Positions 11,740-23,201 of a stretch of 64,000 nucleotides of DNA are shown one piece after another. Under the pieces are notes generated by a model, which did not search any database, was not told where the DNA came from, and saw only the letters and a program-made list of their open reading frames with translations. A program made the translations under genes and the position numbers. The stretch's first letter is position 1; each line of letters begins with the position of its first letter. This DNA comes from Ophiocordyceps camponoti-saundersi (nom. inval.). Its lineage: Eukaryota; Ascomycota; Sordariomycetes; Hypocreales; Ophiocordycipitaceae. The stretch spans positions 153,069-217,068 of the forward strand of contig PDHQ01000010.1 in NCBI GenBank assembly GCA_003339415.1. Direction: 5' to 3'.

Positions 11740-12703
11740 TATAATAATCTAAGATATAAATACTAGTTAAAAGTACTATTCTTATTATATAAGTAGTATT
11801 TATTATATAAATAGCTTAATAATATAATTTATATAATAAAGTAAAAATATTAGTATCTAATATTTAAATTATAGCTAAACCTCGGAAGGTTAAATACCGG
11901 ATAATAAGATAAGATAATAAAGATAAGAATAATAAATAAAATTCCTAAGATAAGAAGAACGGTTAGAAATAGTTAAAAATAGAAAGAAATATTAACTATT
12001 ATAAATAAAGAATTATCTATTATAATTTATTATTAGCTTAGAAGCTAATAAAATATAATAGAATAGAATAAAGCTATTTTATTCGCTAAAGAATATAATA
12101 AATTTAAAATTAAAGGTTAATTTTAAAATAAGAATTTAATTTTAAAATAAAAGAATATAATAAAAGTAAATAGAATAAGATAAAGCTATTCTATTTACTA
12201 AGGAATATAGTAAATTTAAAATTAAAGGTTAATTTTAAAATAGGAATTTAATTTTAAAGTAAAAAGAATATAATAAAAGCAAATAGAATAAAATAAAGCT
12301 ATTCTATTCGCTAATATATTTATAATATAAAGCTTCTACGGTATTCTATAGCTTTCTAGCTAGCTTATATAATTAGATAGTTTCTTAGAGAAGGAAAACT
12401 ATAAAAGGAAGACTTCCTTCCCTCGAAGGGTTTTTCCTTTCTTTCTTCTCTAAGCTTTTAATCTAAATAATTAGTATTATAAAAGCCTACTCTCTATTAC
12501 CTTCCCTTACCTTATAAGATATTCCTATTTAGGAAGTTTTTACTTATTTATACTTTATGAATTTCTTATTCCGGCTACCTACTGCCCGGTTAAAGTAAGT
12601 AAAGCCCCCTACCTTCTTATTACCCCTTATCTCTCTTTATCTTTAGAAGCTTAGATTAAGGGCTACGGGTAAGATTAGGTAATTACGGGTACGATCCGTA
12701 ACA
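11740..12703 (+). repeat. 3' LTR of the chromovirus
   Basis: It is the same length as the 5' LTR (964 bp) and starts TATAATAATC right after the polypurine tract. Its end, CCGTAACA, keeps the CA terminus that the 5' copy has lost. A few TG and CA dinucleotides survive near its right end (for example around 12556), where the 5' LTR has TA. Confidence 0.93.
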
Positions 12704-12708
12704 CTTCC
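12704..12708. repeat. right target-site duplication (CTTCC)
   Basis: CTTCC follows the last base of the 3' LTR and matches 4331-4335. Confidence 0.9.
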
Positions 12709-12970
12709 CTCTTGTCTCTCTCCCTCATATCCTTCTTCTTCCCCTTTTTAAAACACTTGCTAACCCGTGCCACCGTCTCGTCTCGTCTATCATCTCAGCA
12801 ATTGACTTAGATTGTCATCATCATCATCATCACCTGACCGAGGAACCCTCCTTTTCCTGCCCTTAATTTCCTCGGGCGACGCAGAGTACGCCTGAAGAAC
12901 CCCGCACTATACGAAGAGAGAGGATGCATGCGGCAACCAGGCCGCGCTCATGGGATCCCCCTTACCCCGT

Positions 12971-13051
<81 letters not shown>

Positions 13052-13789
13052 TCTTTCAACCTCGTCTCGTCGTGCTAGGTATGTAGTACATAAATAGATA
13101 GCTCCCTGCCTAGCTATTCTCGCTCGGTTTAGACGCCGTCAGCCGCAAATGGCACGCAACCTCCCGAGACTTGGCCTGCCTTGGCTGCCTAGGTACCTAC
13201 GTAGGTAGGTAACCGCCGGCCCTCATGCCGATACAATATATAGAACAAACAGCGACTACCTGCAGAGCATACATACCTAGTACCTGTGTATCCGTACAGA
13301 CATCATCTTTGCATGCATCTATAGCACTTACCCTGCCAATTTATGTATGTAGGTACGTAATAAATAGTCATAGATCCATGTTTCGGTTGACCTAGATAAC
13401 TACCACCTACGGTACGGATCCCATCATCTATCTGTAGCCTCTATCCGTACCTAGATACTAGATACTACCTACTATCTTGATGTAGGTGCCCGTAGCCTGT
13501 AGGTAGGTGCCCGTAGGTGCCCGTGCGTGCGTATTCGAGTGCCCCGCATGTCACTCGCTGCTCCTCCCCCCACACCATCGGCCGCGTGACAGCGTCAGCC
13601 TCCAGATGCTCCCGGGAACACCCACGGGCCCGACTCAGCCACTTCCATCATCATCGGCCTATCATTGAAACAGTGACGAGACATGCAGTCTCTATCCGTA
13701 GGTCACTCCGTACGGATATATGGATACTTCCTTCATGGCGATAGCTACCGTCAACGCCACCCCCTCGCCCCCAAAATCGTCGCTCGGTT
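12709..13789. other. intergenic region right of the retrotransposon
   Basis: The base composition returns at once to the level of the gene-rich parts. I see no gene. The stretch contains a long C tract (12980-13049) and many GTAGGTA/TACCTAC motifs between 13070 and 13520. The small open frames at 13517-13910 overlap the end of RFC5 or are repeat-driven. Confidence 0.55.
12980..13049. repeat. 70-base poly-C run
   Basis: An uninterrupted C homopolymer follows a CT-rich stretch. Its exact length cannot be trusted in an assembly. Confidence 0.85.
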
Positions 13790-14967
13790 TCACATATCCA
13801 TGCTCATCAGGTACATCTCCAACACCCGCATAAACTTGGCCACAAACGCCTCGAGGTGGAAAATCACCTTTGTCCCCGTTTTGATCCTGTGCTCGTAAAA
13901 GGCAGACCACCTGATCACCTCGGCTTTTAACCCGTCGTCGATCATGCCCAGTAGCTTGAAAGTCAGCGTCTTCAGGATCGTCGTCGGCGGAATGCAGTGC
14001 GTCAACAGGTCGTAAAGTTTTGACCGCACTTGCAGGATTCGGGCCGGCGTGTGCTCCTCCATCATGTCTTTCGCGATTTGCCCGATCAGGCCCTCCCAGT
14101 CCGCCGGCGGGATGGCCGTGCTCTCCGTTACGTGATCACTACGGAGCCACCTCGTCAGTAAGGATGCAAGAGAACCGAAACAAGTCTGTCAAAAGGAGTC
14201 ACCGACTTTTGCGCCTGTACAGCCTCGCGCATGAGAAGCGCTCTGCGGAGGTTTCTACCGCTCTGTACCGCAATTCTCATATGCAGCCCGTCGACGATCG
14301 GCCACTTCTCCTTGGCGGCCGACTCTGCCAGTACGTCGCATATTTCCTCGTGAGTCGGCGCCGCCACCCTGATCAGCAGTGTTCTCGACCTGATGGGCGC
14401 GATGATGTTTGACGTCGAATTGGCCAGCAGGATCAAGCGAAGGTTGGGCGAGTACTTTTCCATGGTACGACGCAGTGCGGCCTGTGCGTCTCGCGTAAGA
14501 TGATCCGCCTCGTTAATCACCACCACCTTGAACCGTTGCTTGGCCGATTGATCGACCTGCTGCGTTTGGGCCACCTCTTTCAGCAAATCCTGCACCACCA
14601 CCCGATCATAGTTTCCCACGTCCGAAGGTGTGATTTCGAGATGGTAGATGGACGCCACAATGTTGAACTCGAGTTTTCGGTTGCTCGTCGTCTGGAAGAC
14701 ACGCGCGTCGATTTTGATCTTGTCCACCCCGGGGCCGAACAGCTCCTTGAGCGTTGCTACCACCCGCGTCTTTTTCCCGGCCCCCGACGGGCCGTATACT
14801 AAGAGATGCGGAAAGTCGCCGCTTTGCGCCTGCGTGACTGTCAGTCGCTTAACCAAAATGAGCTTCGACGTCTGCCGTACCAGGGATTGCAGGCGTTCTG
14901 ACAAATCGTCGTGGTATGTCAGGGTCTCGAGGCTCCGCGGCCGATGCTTGTCGACGATGAGCGCCAT
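13790..14967 (-). CDS. RFC5: replication factor C subunit 5 (clamp loader small subunit)
   Basis: It is one of the five AAA+ subunits of the nuclear clamp loader, which uses ATP to place PCNA on primed DNA; alternative loaders share the small subunits. The model joins 14881-14967, 14203-14829 and 13790-14122, giving 348 residues against 354 in yeast Rfc5. It opens with the family start ALIVDKHRPRSLETL, then a Walker A-like GPSGAGKKT, LKIDARVFQ-type and HLEITPSD motifs, NEADHLTRDAQAALRRTMEKY, and a sensor region with RSRTLLIR. The C-terminus has YDLLTHCIPPTTILK and FHLEAFVAKFM, typical of the Rfc5 collar. The first intron (14830-14880) is 51 nt, has no stop and keeps frame. The second junction (14123-14202) is the least certain part. 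Confidence 0.93.
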
Positions 14968-15345
14968 GGCAAACGATGCAATGTCGTCGTCTTGAAAAGC
15001 TGAATTGCAACTTTCTACCGAGAGAGACGCGTCTAGACGCGTTAATTAGGGGAGCCTTTATCGGACGCCACTATTTTCCCAGAAGCACGGGCTCTCGTGT
15101 TACGTCACGTGACTTTAATTCGACGTGTTGGACAGGTGCATCAGGAATCCGTAGACTCTATCCAAGTATGCCTAGTAGTAGCCATGGCTGTAATTTTGGC
15201 ATTGGCATGCCGGGCATCATCAACAAGTGTTCCCATCACGTATCGTACTGCCTCTCGAGATCTCGTCTTGAGCGCTGCGTCAAATACCTTCCAATAGTTC
15301 TCTACTTGGCGGCAACGCGGGTCCGCCATATGACATTCTTGTCCT
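14968..15345. other. intergenic: RFC5 upstream region and MRPL16 3' side
   Basis: About 380 bp separate the RFC5 start from the MRPL16 stop. A CACGTGAC element occurs near 15104-15111. A 62-codon minus-strand frame at 15141-15329 has no recognisable similarity and I do not call it. Confidence 0.5.
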
Positions 15346-16225
15346 TCAGGGTGAGCGAACTGTTGCTCTTACTGATGCCGCAACATTCCCGACGACAGGA
15401 GACGGAGTAGTCGGCTCTGGTAGTGCTTCAGGCGCTGTTTTCCTCCGTGGCCTCCTCAAGTCTTCCATTGTGATGCCGTCCAATTTCATGATGCCCACCA
15501 CCGGGGGCTCTCCCTTCTTCACAAACTCCCATTGACCTGCAATAGGTCAGCATAGGCATCGGAGCCTCTGGTTAAGGGGTCAATCCGACCAGGCAGCTTG
15601 TTTCCAGCAAGACGAAGAGCGTCTCTCACGACCTGTTCGTGGATGCGTCCCTTGATTTCGAAGAGAATCTGGTTTACAGACACCCTTGTCGCCCAGTGAT
15701 CAAAAGAGCCTTTCCCTTTGCCCATTCGTACCTGCAGATGCGTCAGCTGCCATGTTTACTGAGATGCGACTTGACGGAGCTCTTCACCTCGTTACCACTA
15801 ACGAAGACGCCAACGTTGCAGCATTTCCGCTTGTAGAGCCGATATTTTTCTCCTCGAAGCCGTACGCTTATCGTGTCGGCGGCCACCTTCAAGTTGCTCG
15901 CACTGATTCTTCGGTGATGATCCACCATTCTCAGACCATAGTCTCCCCAGACCACAGTTGTTCCTTTGATAGACCCTCCAGTTCGCACTCGTGGTCTTCC
16001 TTTGGCCATTCTCTTCTTGCGATCCTTGTTTGGCTCTAGCCAGGAGCCGAGTACAACCCGTGTCGTCGAGAACTGCCGCGCATTCTCGCTGCTGCGAAGA
16101 GCATGATGAGATATGGATGTCGGAAATCGAGGCTGTGGTAGAGGTATAGAGGAAGATACCCTCAGTCCCTGGAGCGCACGACTTAAAGGTCGCATCGTGC
16201 CTCGAATACCTGTGAAAGAGACCAT
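15346..16225 (-). CDS. MRPL16: mitochondrial large ribosomal subunit protein uL16m
   Basis: It is the mitochondrial relative of bacterial L16, a protein of the large subunit near the tRNA-binding region. Three exons, 15788-16225, 15590-15731 and 15346-15536, give 256 residues. The N-terminal 70 residues are rich in R, S and A with few acidic residues, as expected of a mitochondrial presequence. The body shows [32 protein letters not shown] and [11 protein letters not shown], then the L16 hallmark [15 protein letters not shown] and the conserved LAGNKLPG. Introns 15732-15787 and 15537-15589 have CTGAC-like or CTAT-like branch regions. A second ATG at 16195 is a possible start. It is transcribed away from RFC1 across a 203-bp gap. 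Confidence 0.92.
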
Positions 16226-16428
16226 CTCGGGCTCGTGCTCCAGAAATCAACCTTGGATGGCTTCTGCCTCGTATTTGAGGCAACAAGATCGAAATGGCTG
16301 TACAGCTTGATTAGTCAGGCATACATCCGCGCCTATGTCGCGTCAAGTGCGCCGCTCGGACAGCTCCGTAGCTGCGTGACATCCGGCAGGCGAAATCGTT
16401 GCTACCATCGCTTTGCTACCACAAAGAG
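16226..16428. promoter_or_regulatory. shared divergent promoter, MRPL16 / RFC1
   Basis: Only 203 bp separate the two start codons, which face away from each other, so this interval must hold both core promoters. I see no clear named site in it. Confidence 0.55.
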
Positions 16429-19400
16429 ATGCCGGATATCCGATCATTCTTCGCATCCAGCCGTGACTCTGGTCGTGGCGCCGCTCGCGGAGCAGCGCCA
16501 GTCAAGAGCGAGGAGCCTTCCAAGTCCAAGCGGTCCAGTACGTGCTACCGAACTTATCATGCTACGCCTCTTCTAAGCTTCATATAGGAGGCCGGAAAGT
16601 GGTCGAGGATAGCGATGATGACGAGGGAAAAGCCGAGTGCGTCTCTCTATCGGTAGCTTGAGCCCGGACGTTGCTGACGTGACGATCAATCAGACCAGCA
16701 AAGCCAGCTACAAGGCAAAAAAAGAGGTTCGTTTTAATAGACTTCACCAACTACACTGCCCGGCTCATTCAAGAACAGGGAATCGGAACCAAAGGGGCAG
16801 GCCATATCCCCCGAAGAGTACTTCGCCTCAAACAAAGGGAGCAATAAAGCCAAGCCAACGACGCCTAAGAAAGCAGGCTCGAAGTCTCAAGTAACGAACG
16901 TGGCACCTGTACGATCGTCCCCGAGAAACAAGAAGACAACCTCGGTTCCAGTCGCTGCAGTCCCAGATGACTCTTTATCAAAGAAAAGAGCATCTTCGAA
17001 GCGTCAAGCACAAGATGACAAGGCCGACGACACAGACGAGGATGAACAGGAAATAGTCACCACCAAGGCCAATGGACGGAATAAGCGCAAGAACGAAGAC
17101 GACGCCGAAGAAGAGTCGGAGGATGACAAGCCGAAGCCGAAGCGAGGACGCCCTGCGGCGGCAAAGTCGACGACGGAGGACACTGATAAGAAAGCCAAGT
17201 CTGCACCGAGCAAAAGGCAAAAGCCTGCAGCTGTCAAATCAGAGTCAGAAGACTCAGAGGACCAATCAGACAAAGGCGATCGTCAAAAACCGAAGGCAGC
17301 GACCAAACCAAGGAATAAGAACCCGATACAAGCGGAAGACCCTTCCATTCAAAACATTCTCGACAGCGTGGCAACGATTCGACCACCGACGCCCCCTCCA
17401 CGGGATCCAGACGCGAAGTTCGACTGGAGAAAGGCCGCCGCAACGGGAGGCAACGCATCGGTGCAGCCACAGCTAGCGGCAGAGCTGCCAGAAGGAGAGG
17501 AGTCATGTCTTTCCGGCCTATCATTTGTCTTCACCGGAGTCTTACAAACCATAGCTCGCGAGGAAGCACAGGAGCTGGTGAAGCGATACGGTGGTAAAGT
17601 TACCGGCCAGCCCAGCTCTAAAACGAGCTTTGTTGTTCTCGGAGATGATGCCGGCCCCTCGAAACTGGCCAAGATCAAGTCGCATGGCATCAAGACCATC
17701 GACGAGAATGGCCTCTTCGACCTCATCCGCAAGCTGCCCGCTCACGGTGGATCCGGCAAGGGCGCGCAGAAAGCACAGATGAAGAAGAAGGCCGAGGAAG
17801 ACATGGTGAAGCGGCAGGTAGCCGAACTGGAAGCGGAGGAGAAGGCTAAGAGGGCAAAAGAAGGGCAAAACACTCGAGGGGCATCGACACAGCCCGTACA
17901 GACGCGCGCCCTCCTTTTGACGTCAAAATACGCTCCTACGCAGATGAGCCACATCTGCGGAAACAAGGCTCAGGTGGAAAAAATACAGGCATGGCTTCGA
18001 AACTGGCCAAAATCCAAGAAGTACGACTTCCAGCGGCGTGGGGCAGACGGTACGGGGGGAGAACGGGCCATCATCATATCAGGCCCTCCCGGCATCGGCA
18101 AGACGACGGCTGCCCATCTGGCTGCCAAACTGGCGGGTTACGACGTCTTGGAGACCAACGCCAGCGACACACGAAGCAAGAGGCTTGTCGAAACAGGGGT
18201 AAGCGACGTCATGAACAACACGTCGCTGCGGGGTTACTTTGCCGTCGACGACAAGGCGGTGGACGCCTCAAAGAAGAAGCTCGTGCTCATCATGGACGAA
18301 GTCGACGGCATGTCGGCAGGCGATCGTGGCGGTGTTGGGGCTTTGGCCAAGTTCTGCAAGAAGACCGAGGTGCCCCTGATACTCATCTGCAACGACCGGA
18401 GACTGCCGAAGATGAGGCCTTTTGATCATGCCGCGTATGACATCAAATTCAATCGTCCGACGGTAGAACAGGTCAGGTCCCGTGTCATGACGATATGCCA
18501 CAGGGAGGGATTGAAGCTGCCACCCCCGGTGGTGGATGCCCTCATCGAGGGCAGCAACAAAGACATCAGGCAGATAATCAACATGATTGCGACGGCAAAG
18601 CTTGACCAGACGAGCATGAGCTTCGACCAAGGAAAGGCCATGACCAAGGCTTGGGAGAAGCACGTCGTGCTCAAGCCGTGGGATATCTGCCAGAAGATGC
18701 TGGCCGGCGGTCTGTTTACGCCGGCCAGCAAGGCTACGCTCAACGACAAGATCGAGCTATACTTTAACGACCACGAGTTCAGCTATCTCATGATTCAGGA
18801 GAATTACCTGCGGACGAAGCCGATGGCGCTGACCGGGAAAGGCTACACGCCCCGTGAGACGAAGCTGAAGGCACTCGAACTCTTCGACCGGGCGGCCGAG
18901 AGCATCAGCGACGGCGATCTGGTGGACCGCATGATCCACGGGTCGCAGCAGCAGTGGAGCCTGATGCCGACGCATGCCATCTTCAGCACCGTACGGCCGG
19001 CGAGCTTCATCGCCGGACAGCTCATCGGGTCCAATTTCACCAGCTGGCTCGGCAACCACAGCAAAACCGGCAAGCTGGGCAGATACGTTCGGGAGATACA
19101 TTCTCACATGCGGCTCAAGTCGTCGGGCGATCATAACGAGGTTCGCCAACAGTACATGCCGCTTCTCTGGAACCGACTTGTCGATCGGCTGCAAATCGAC
19201 GGCACCGATGCCGTGCCTGAAGTCATTGAGCTTATGGATAGTTACTATCTAACTCGCGAGGACTTTGACGCCATCAAGGAGCTCGGCGTCGGGTCGATGG
19301 CAGAAGAGAAGGTGAACTTGGAGACGAAGACTAAGGCTGCCTTTACCAGAACGTACGTGCTCTTGACCGGCAAGTGGGAGAAAAAGGGAGGAAGAAATCT

Positions 19401-19701
19401 GATAAGGCTGACCGCATCTCACAGGTACAACTCCATGTCTCATCCCGTCCCCTTCATGAAAGCCTCCAACGTGGTGGCGCCCAAGAAGCAGGCCAAGGAG
19501 GCACCTGATCTGGAGGAGGCTATCGAGGAGGAAGACGACGGAGAGGTGGCAGAAGTTGCAGAAGTCGATGACGATGAAGTCGACCTCACCAAGGACAAGT
19601 ACATCAAGCTGCCAAAGGCCAAGAAGGGAGGCAAGCGGAAGTCGGCTGCCGACGAGGACAAGCCTCAAGGGCGAGGAAAGGCGAAGAAGGCCAAGAAGTG
19701 A
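16429..19701 (+). CDS. RFC1: replication factor C large subunit 1
   Basis: It is the large AAA+ subunit of the replicative clamp loader in the nucleus. A tentative model joins 16429-16537, 16591-16652, 16694-16726 and 16774-19701, giving 1043 residues. The N-terminus MPDIRSFFAS resembles a PCNA-interaction (PIP) box, and SPEEYFAS follows. A charged, lysine-rich region precedes a BRCT domain at about residues 313-390 (LSGLSFVFTGVL, YGGKVTGQPSSKTSFVVLG). Walker A is GPPGIGKTT near residue 505 and Walker B LIMDEVDGM near 573. The C-terminal RFC1 domain includes ISDGDLVDRMIHG and SYYLTREDFDAI, and the tail is acidic then lysine-rich. The last exon is certain; the small exons before 16774 are hand-placed and exon 3 is only 33 nt. 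Confidence 0.95.
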
Positions 19702-20296
19702 TACTGGTTTAAGATGGTTTGCTGGACTTGCTGGGGGTTTTTTGCCCTCTTTTACATTGGTATGTCTGGCTTATACTCGTTTAAGAGTGATGCCGAGCCG
19801 GGCTTGGGCAGCAGGTTTCAGGGGTTATACATACGCTGTTTGAAGGGGTCTCGCTTCGATCATGAGCTCTGCGAAGCTGACTCCATGTCTGATTTTTCTT
19901 GTACAGATAGAAACGTTCGTCTTATATTGTGTTTTTGCTGCAACGTTGGTTGACTGGAGATGAAGATGAGCAATGGCGTTGAATTTCAAGGCTTCGCGAG
20001 GCCGCGTCCCGTCGAAGCCTCTCGACTCGGGTCTTCTAGATATATCTATATACAGAACGATTGCCGCCCAGATTCATGTCCAATAGCTTTTTAATAGCCT
20101 CAGCAGCAGCCAGCCAGCCATGCAGCTTGTAAAGGAAGAAAAGAGTCACATCATGAGCGGAGCATTGCACCTGGACCAAACGCCGGCCGTCAAGGTATAG
20201 TAGTAGTGATACACGACGCATTTCTCTCTCTCTCCCTCTCTCTCTTACACCCGTCGTATTTGTATGTGAGCGCGTGTGTGTATGTGTGTAAGTATC
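19702..20296. other. convergent intergenic region, RFC1 / mge1
   Basis: It holds the two 3' ends. No gene is seen. A CT-dinucleotide run lies at about 20222-20246, next to GT-rich DNA up to 20288. Confidence 0.5.
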
Positions 20297-21183
20297 TCAA
20301 GAAGGCTCGGCGTTATTCTTGACAACGCCGACCTTGGCAGCCCGCAAGACACGACCATTGAGCTTGAAACCCTTTTGCTGAACGTGGCAGACGGTGCCAT
20401 TCTCCTTGTCCGGCATGGGAGCCATGAAGATGGCCTCGTGCTCGTTGGGGTCGAAGTTATCGCCTTCCGGGTTCAGCTGCTCGAGTCCGTGCTTGACGAG
20501 CGTCTGCAGGAGGATGGTCTGGGTCATCTTCAGGCCTTCGTATAGGTTTGCGAGATCCTGGAGGTCTTCGGACTTGTCCTCCGCGCTGAGCTTCTCGGGA
20601 GGGACGGTGGTGAGGGCGCGGTCGAGGTTGTCGACGCTGTCGACTAGGTCTTTGGCGAATTTGGTGATGGCGAAGTCGCGGGCTGTCTTTACCTCTCGCT
20701 TGGTTCGTTCTTGGAGGTTGCGGAAGTCGGCGACGGATCGCAGGCATTTGTCCTGTAAGTTCCCAGAGCAAGTTAGAGAGACTCTTTCAACTATATGATC
20801 AAGACGCATCGGTTCTGGAGACAAACCTTCCAGTCCCTGGCCTCCTTATCCTTGGTCTCGAGAGCCTTTTTCAGCTCGGATGTGGGATCGGCGGCAGTCT
20901 CTTGCCCTTGGCCTTGGCCTGCTGAAGAAGATGACGAAGACGAAGAGGACGAAGAGGAGGCCGTAGGGGAAGATGATTCGGTGGCGGGAGAGGCTGGTGT
21001 CTGCTCTTTTACCGGAGCTTCCTTGTCGGATGTTGTCGTCTCCTTGGCCTCGCTGTACCAGGCAAGCTGGATAGGTCTCGCGAGAGGAGGTAATGAAATG
21101 GGCGTTTTTCGTACAGAAGCTACCCGCAGAGGCGCAGAGCGTGAAGCCGTCCTAAAGGAGGCTGAAAGAGCTTGTCGCAGCAT
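20297..21183 (-). CDS. MGE1: GrpE-type nucleotide exchange factor, mitochondrial
   Basis: Mge1 releases ADP from matrix Hsp70 (Ssc1) and so drives protein import and folding. Two exons, 20827-21183 and 20297-20752, give 270 residues. The start MLRQALSASFRTASR begins a presequence rich in R and S. A low-complexity serine run (about residues 75-88) separates it from the coiled coil (LKKALETKDKEARDWKDK), and the GrpE signature YRNLQ-like core ADFRNLQERTKREV follows. The C-terminal beta domain shows NPEGDNFDPNEHEAIF and VQQKGFKLNGRVLRAAKVGV. The intron (20753-20826) splits the coiled coil. The frame is open further upstream, but 21183 is the sensible start because the presequence begins there. 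Its promoter is shared with RPN6. Confidence 0.95.
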
Positions 21184-21467
21184 CGCTGATGGACGTTCTG
21201 AAGGTGAAGGGAACAGGTTCAACGCTCTAATGCATGTACAGTCTAGGTGAGTTGAGCATCTCTGAAATTTCAAGGTCAAATTGTGGCGACGGAATAATAA
21301 GCGGGCCGGGCGATAAGCCACAAACTGCACAAGCCACGGTACGGCACTGCAATTGCACTGCCATAGCACATTGCGAGCATCAGACAAGGCCAAGGGGAAG
21401 CTCCTACATTACCTAGGTACTCACTTCAAGCACGACCTATTGCAGAAGCTGCCGGAAGCGAGTCACG
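21184..21467. promoter_or_regulatory. shared divergent promoter, MGE1 / RPN6
   Basis: A 284-bp interval lies between two outward-facing start codons of protein quality-control genes, a mitochondrial chaperone factor and a proteasome lid subunit. I saw no perfect Rpn4-type element (GGTGGCAAA) in it. Confidence 0.5.
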
Positions 21468-22859
21468 ATGGCGGCCGGTGAATCGAGTCGGCTTCAAGAG
21501 GCCCAAAAGCTGGTCAAGACGGACCCTCGAAAGGCCGAGGCCATCTACCGGGACATAACGGCCAAGGCGCCTCAAGCTACGTCTGACTCTGCCACGCGCG
21601 AGTATGAGGCGGCACTCATCAGCCTGGGCGAGCTGTATCGGGATGAGAGGTCTGTTTTTCGTGAGAAAGAAACGGAGAGAGAAAGATCAAGGCTGATGCC
21701 GTCGAACAGGAAGACGCAGGAGTTGGTCGATCTCGTGCGCGAGAGTCGGACCGTCTTCTCTTCATTTGCCAAGGCAAAGTCTTCCAAGCTCGGTAGGTGA
21801 TGAAGTCATCATCTCTATCTCTACCCCGTTGGAGACTGAAGACGATAAACAGTTCGACAACTACTGGATCTCTTCAAGGACATGCCCAACAGCACCGACA
21901 CCGAGGCCTACATCACAAAGGACTGCATAGCCTGGGCCACGGCAGAACGGCGGGCCTTCCAGCGTCAGGACCTCCAAGTCCGCCTCGTGGCGCTCTACAT
22001 GACAAAGCAGTCGTACTATGATGCCCTGACGCTCATCAACGGTCTGCTACGCGAGCTGAAGAGACTCGACGACAAGCTCAAGCTGGTCGAGGTGCAGCTC
22101 CTCGAGTCCCGGGTATACCACGCTCTCGGAAACATCCCCAAGGCGAGGGCGGCCTTGACGACAGCCCGGACCAGCGCCGCCAGCGTCTACACGCCGCCCA
22201 TGCTTCAGGCCAACCTCGATATGCAGAGCGGCATGCTTCACGCCGAGGACAAGGACTTCAACACGGCTTACTCTTACTTCATCGAGGCCCTCGACGGCTA
22301 CAACAGCCTAGACGAGAGCGTCAAGGCACAGGCGGCACTGCAGTACATGCTTCTCTGCAAGATCATGCTCAACTTGGTCGAGGACGTCAACCAGCTGATG
22401 GCGTCCAAGCAAGCCGTCAAATACGGCGGCAAGAACCTGGAAGCCATGAAGGCCATCGCGCGCGCGCACTCGAACCGCTCACTGGACGAGTACGAGCGCG
22501 CCCTGTCGCTGTACCGCTACGAGCTTGGCAGCGACGCCTTCATCCGCAACCACCTCCGTCGCCTCTACGACGCGATGCTGGAGCAGAACCTTATCAAGGT
22601 CATCGAGCCCTTCTCCCGCGTCGAGATGGATCATATCGCCAAGATGGTCGGCCTCGATACCCAGCAGGTCGAAAGGAAGCTTTCGCAGATGATCCTCGAC
22701 AAGGTCATCATCGGCGTCCTTGATCAGGGAGCCGGCTGCCTCATCATCTTTGACGAGACTCAGAGGGACGAGTCGTACGATGCGGCGCTGGCGACGATTG
22801 AGAAGCTGAGTAACGTCGTTGACGTGCTGTATACGAATCAGGCTTCCTTGTTGGAGTGA
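21468..22859 (+). CDS. RPN6: 26S proteasome regulatory subunit Rpn6
   Basis: Rpn6 is a PCI-domain subunit of the proteasome lid that braces the lid against the 20S core. Exons 21468-21649, 21710-21792 and 21853-22859 give 423 residues, the usual size. The N-terminal half is a helical-repeat solenoid with YEAALISLGELYRD and LLRELKRLDDKLKLVEVQLL. ALGNIPKARAALTTARTSA and DMQSGMLHAEDKDFNTAYSY are near-invariant in the family. The PCI end has HLRRLYDAMLEQNLIKVIEP, DTQQVERKLSQMILDKVI and GVLDQGAGCLIIFDE. The first intron (60 nt) has no stop and keeps frame, so its retention would add 20 residues. Confidence 0.96.
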
Positions 22860-23201
22860 AGGGGAGATGCCCTTCTGCCCCCTTTTTGTCGTTCTTCCCT
22901 TTTTCCGTCTCCCTTACTGTACAACTAAGTAGTAGCAGATCTTTCAAAAGACAGCAGAGCAAACGAATCGAGGGTGTCATGATGGATTGTATAATAATAA
23001 TGTCGTGGTATCTGATGTCATCGCCAAACGCCCCCCCCTCTAAAACCCTCACGACTCGTCATTGCTCTCTCATGCCCAAGATGAGAGGAGAGAAGAAAGA
23101 AAGACGGCCGAAACACAAGACTCGATCAGATGAATAGAACCGCTCATCCAACGAAGAGGAAACAAGAAACAAAAAAAGGGGGCCGCAAAACAAGAAGAAA
23201 C
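22860..23201. other. convergent intergenic region, RPN6 / AT-hook gene
   Basis: It contains 3' flanks only. I see no gene. Confidence 0.5.

Larger units (their letters stand above)
4336..12703 (+). mobile_element. full-length Ty3/Gypsy chromovirus LTR retrotransposon, RIP-mutated
   Basis: The element is 8368 bp, bounded by two 964-bp LTRs and a 5-bp target duplication. Its internal part reads rightward as gag with a zinc knuckle, protease, reverse transcriptase (YLDD at 9179-9190), RNase H, integrase and a C-terminal chromodomain, which is the order of chromoviruses. No frame stays open beyond about 60 codons because glutamine and tryptophan codons have become TAG or TAA. The DNA is AT-rich, nearly lacks CpA and TpG, yet keeps many CpG; this is the signature of RIP, the fungal process that mutates repeated DNA. 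The AT-rich character stops abruptly at both target duplications, so mutation has not visibly leaked into the flanks. It is not autonomous in its present form. Confidence 0.95.

Noticed and set aside
4336..12703. AT island considered as mitochondrial DNA or a centromere
   Set aside because: Defined LTRs, a target duplication and chromovirus domains explain the whole island.
15141..15329. 62-codon minus-strand frame between RFC5 and MRPL16
   Set aside because: It is not joined to MRPL16 by plausible splice sites and has no recognisable similarity.
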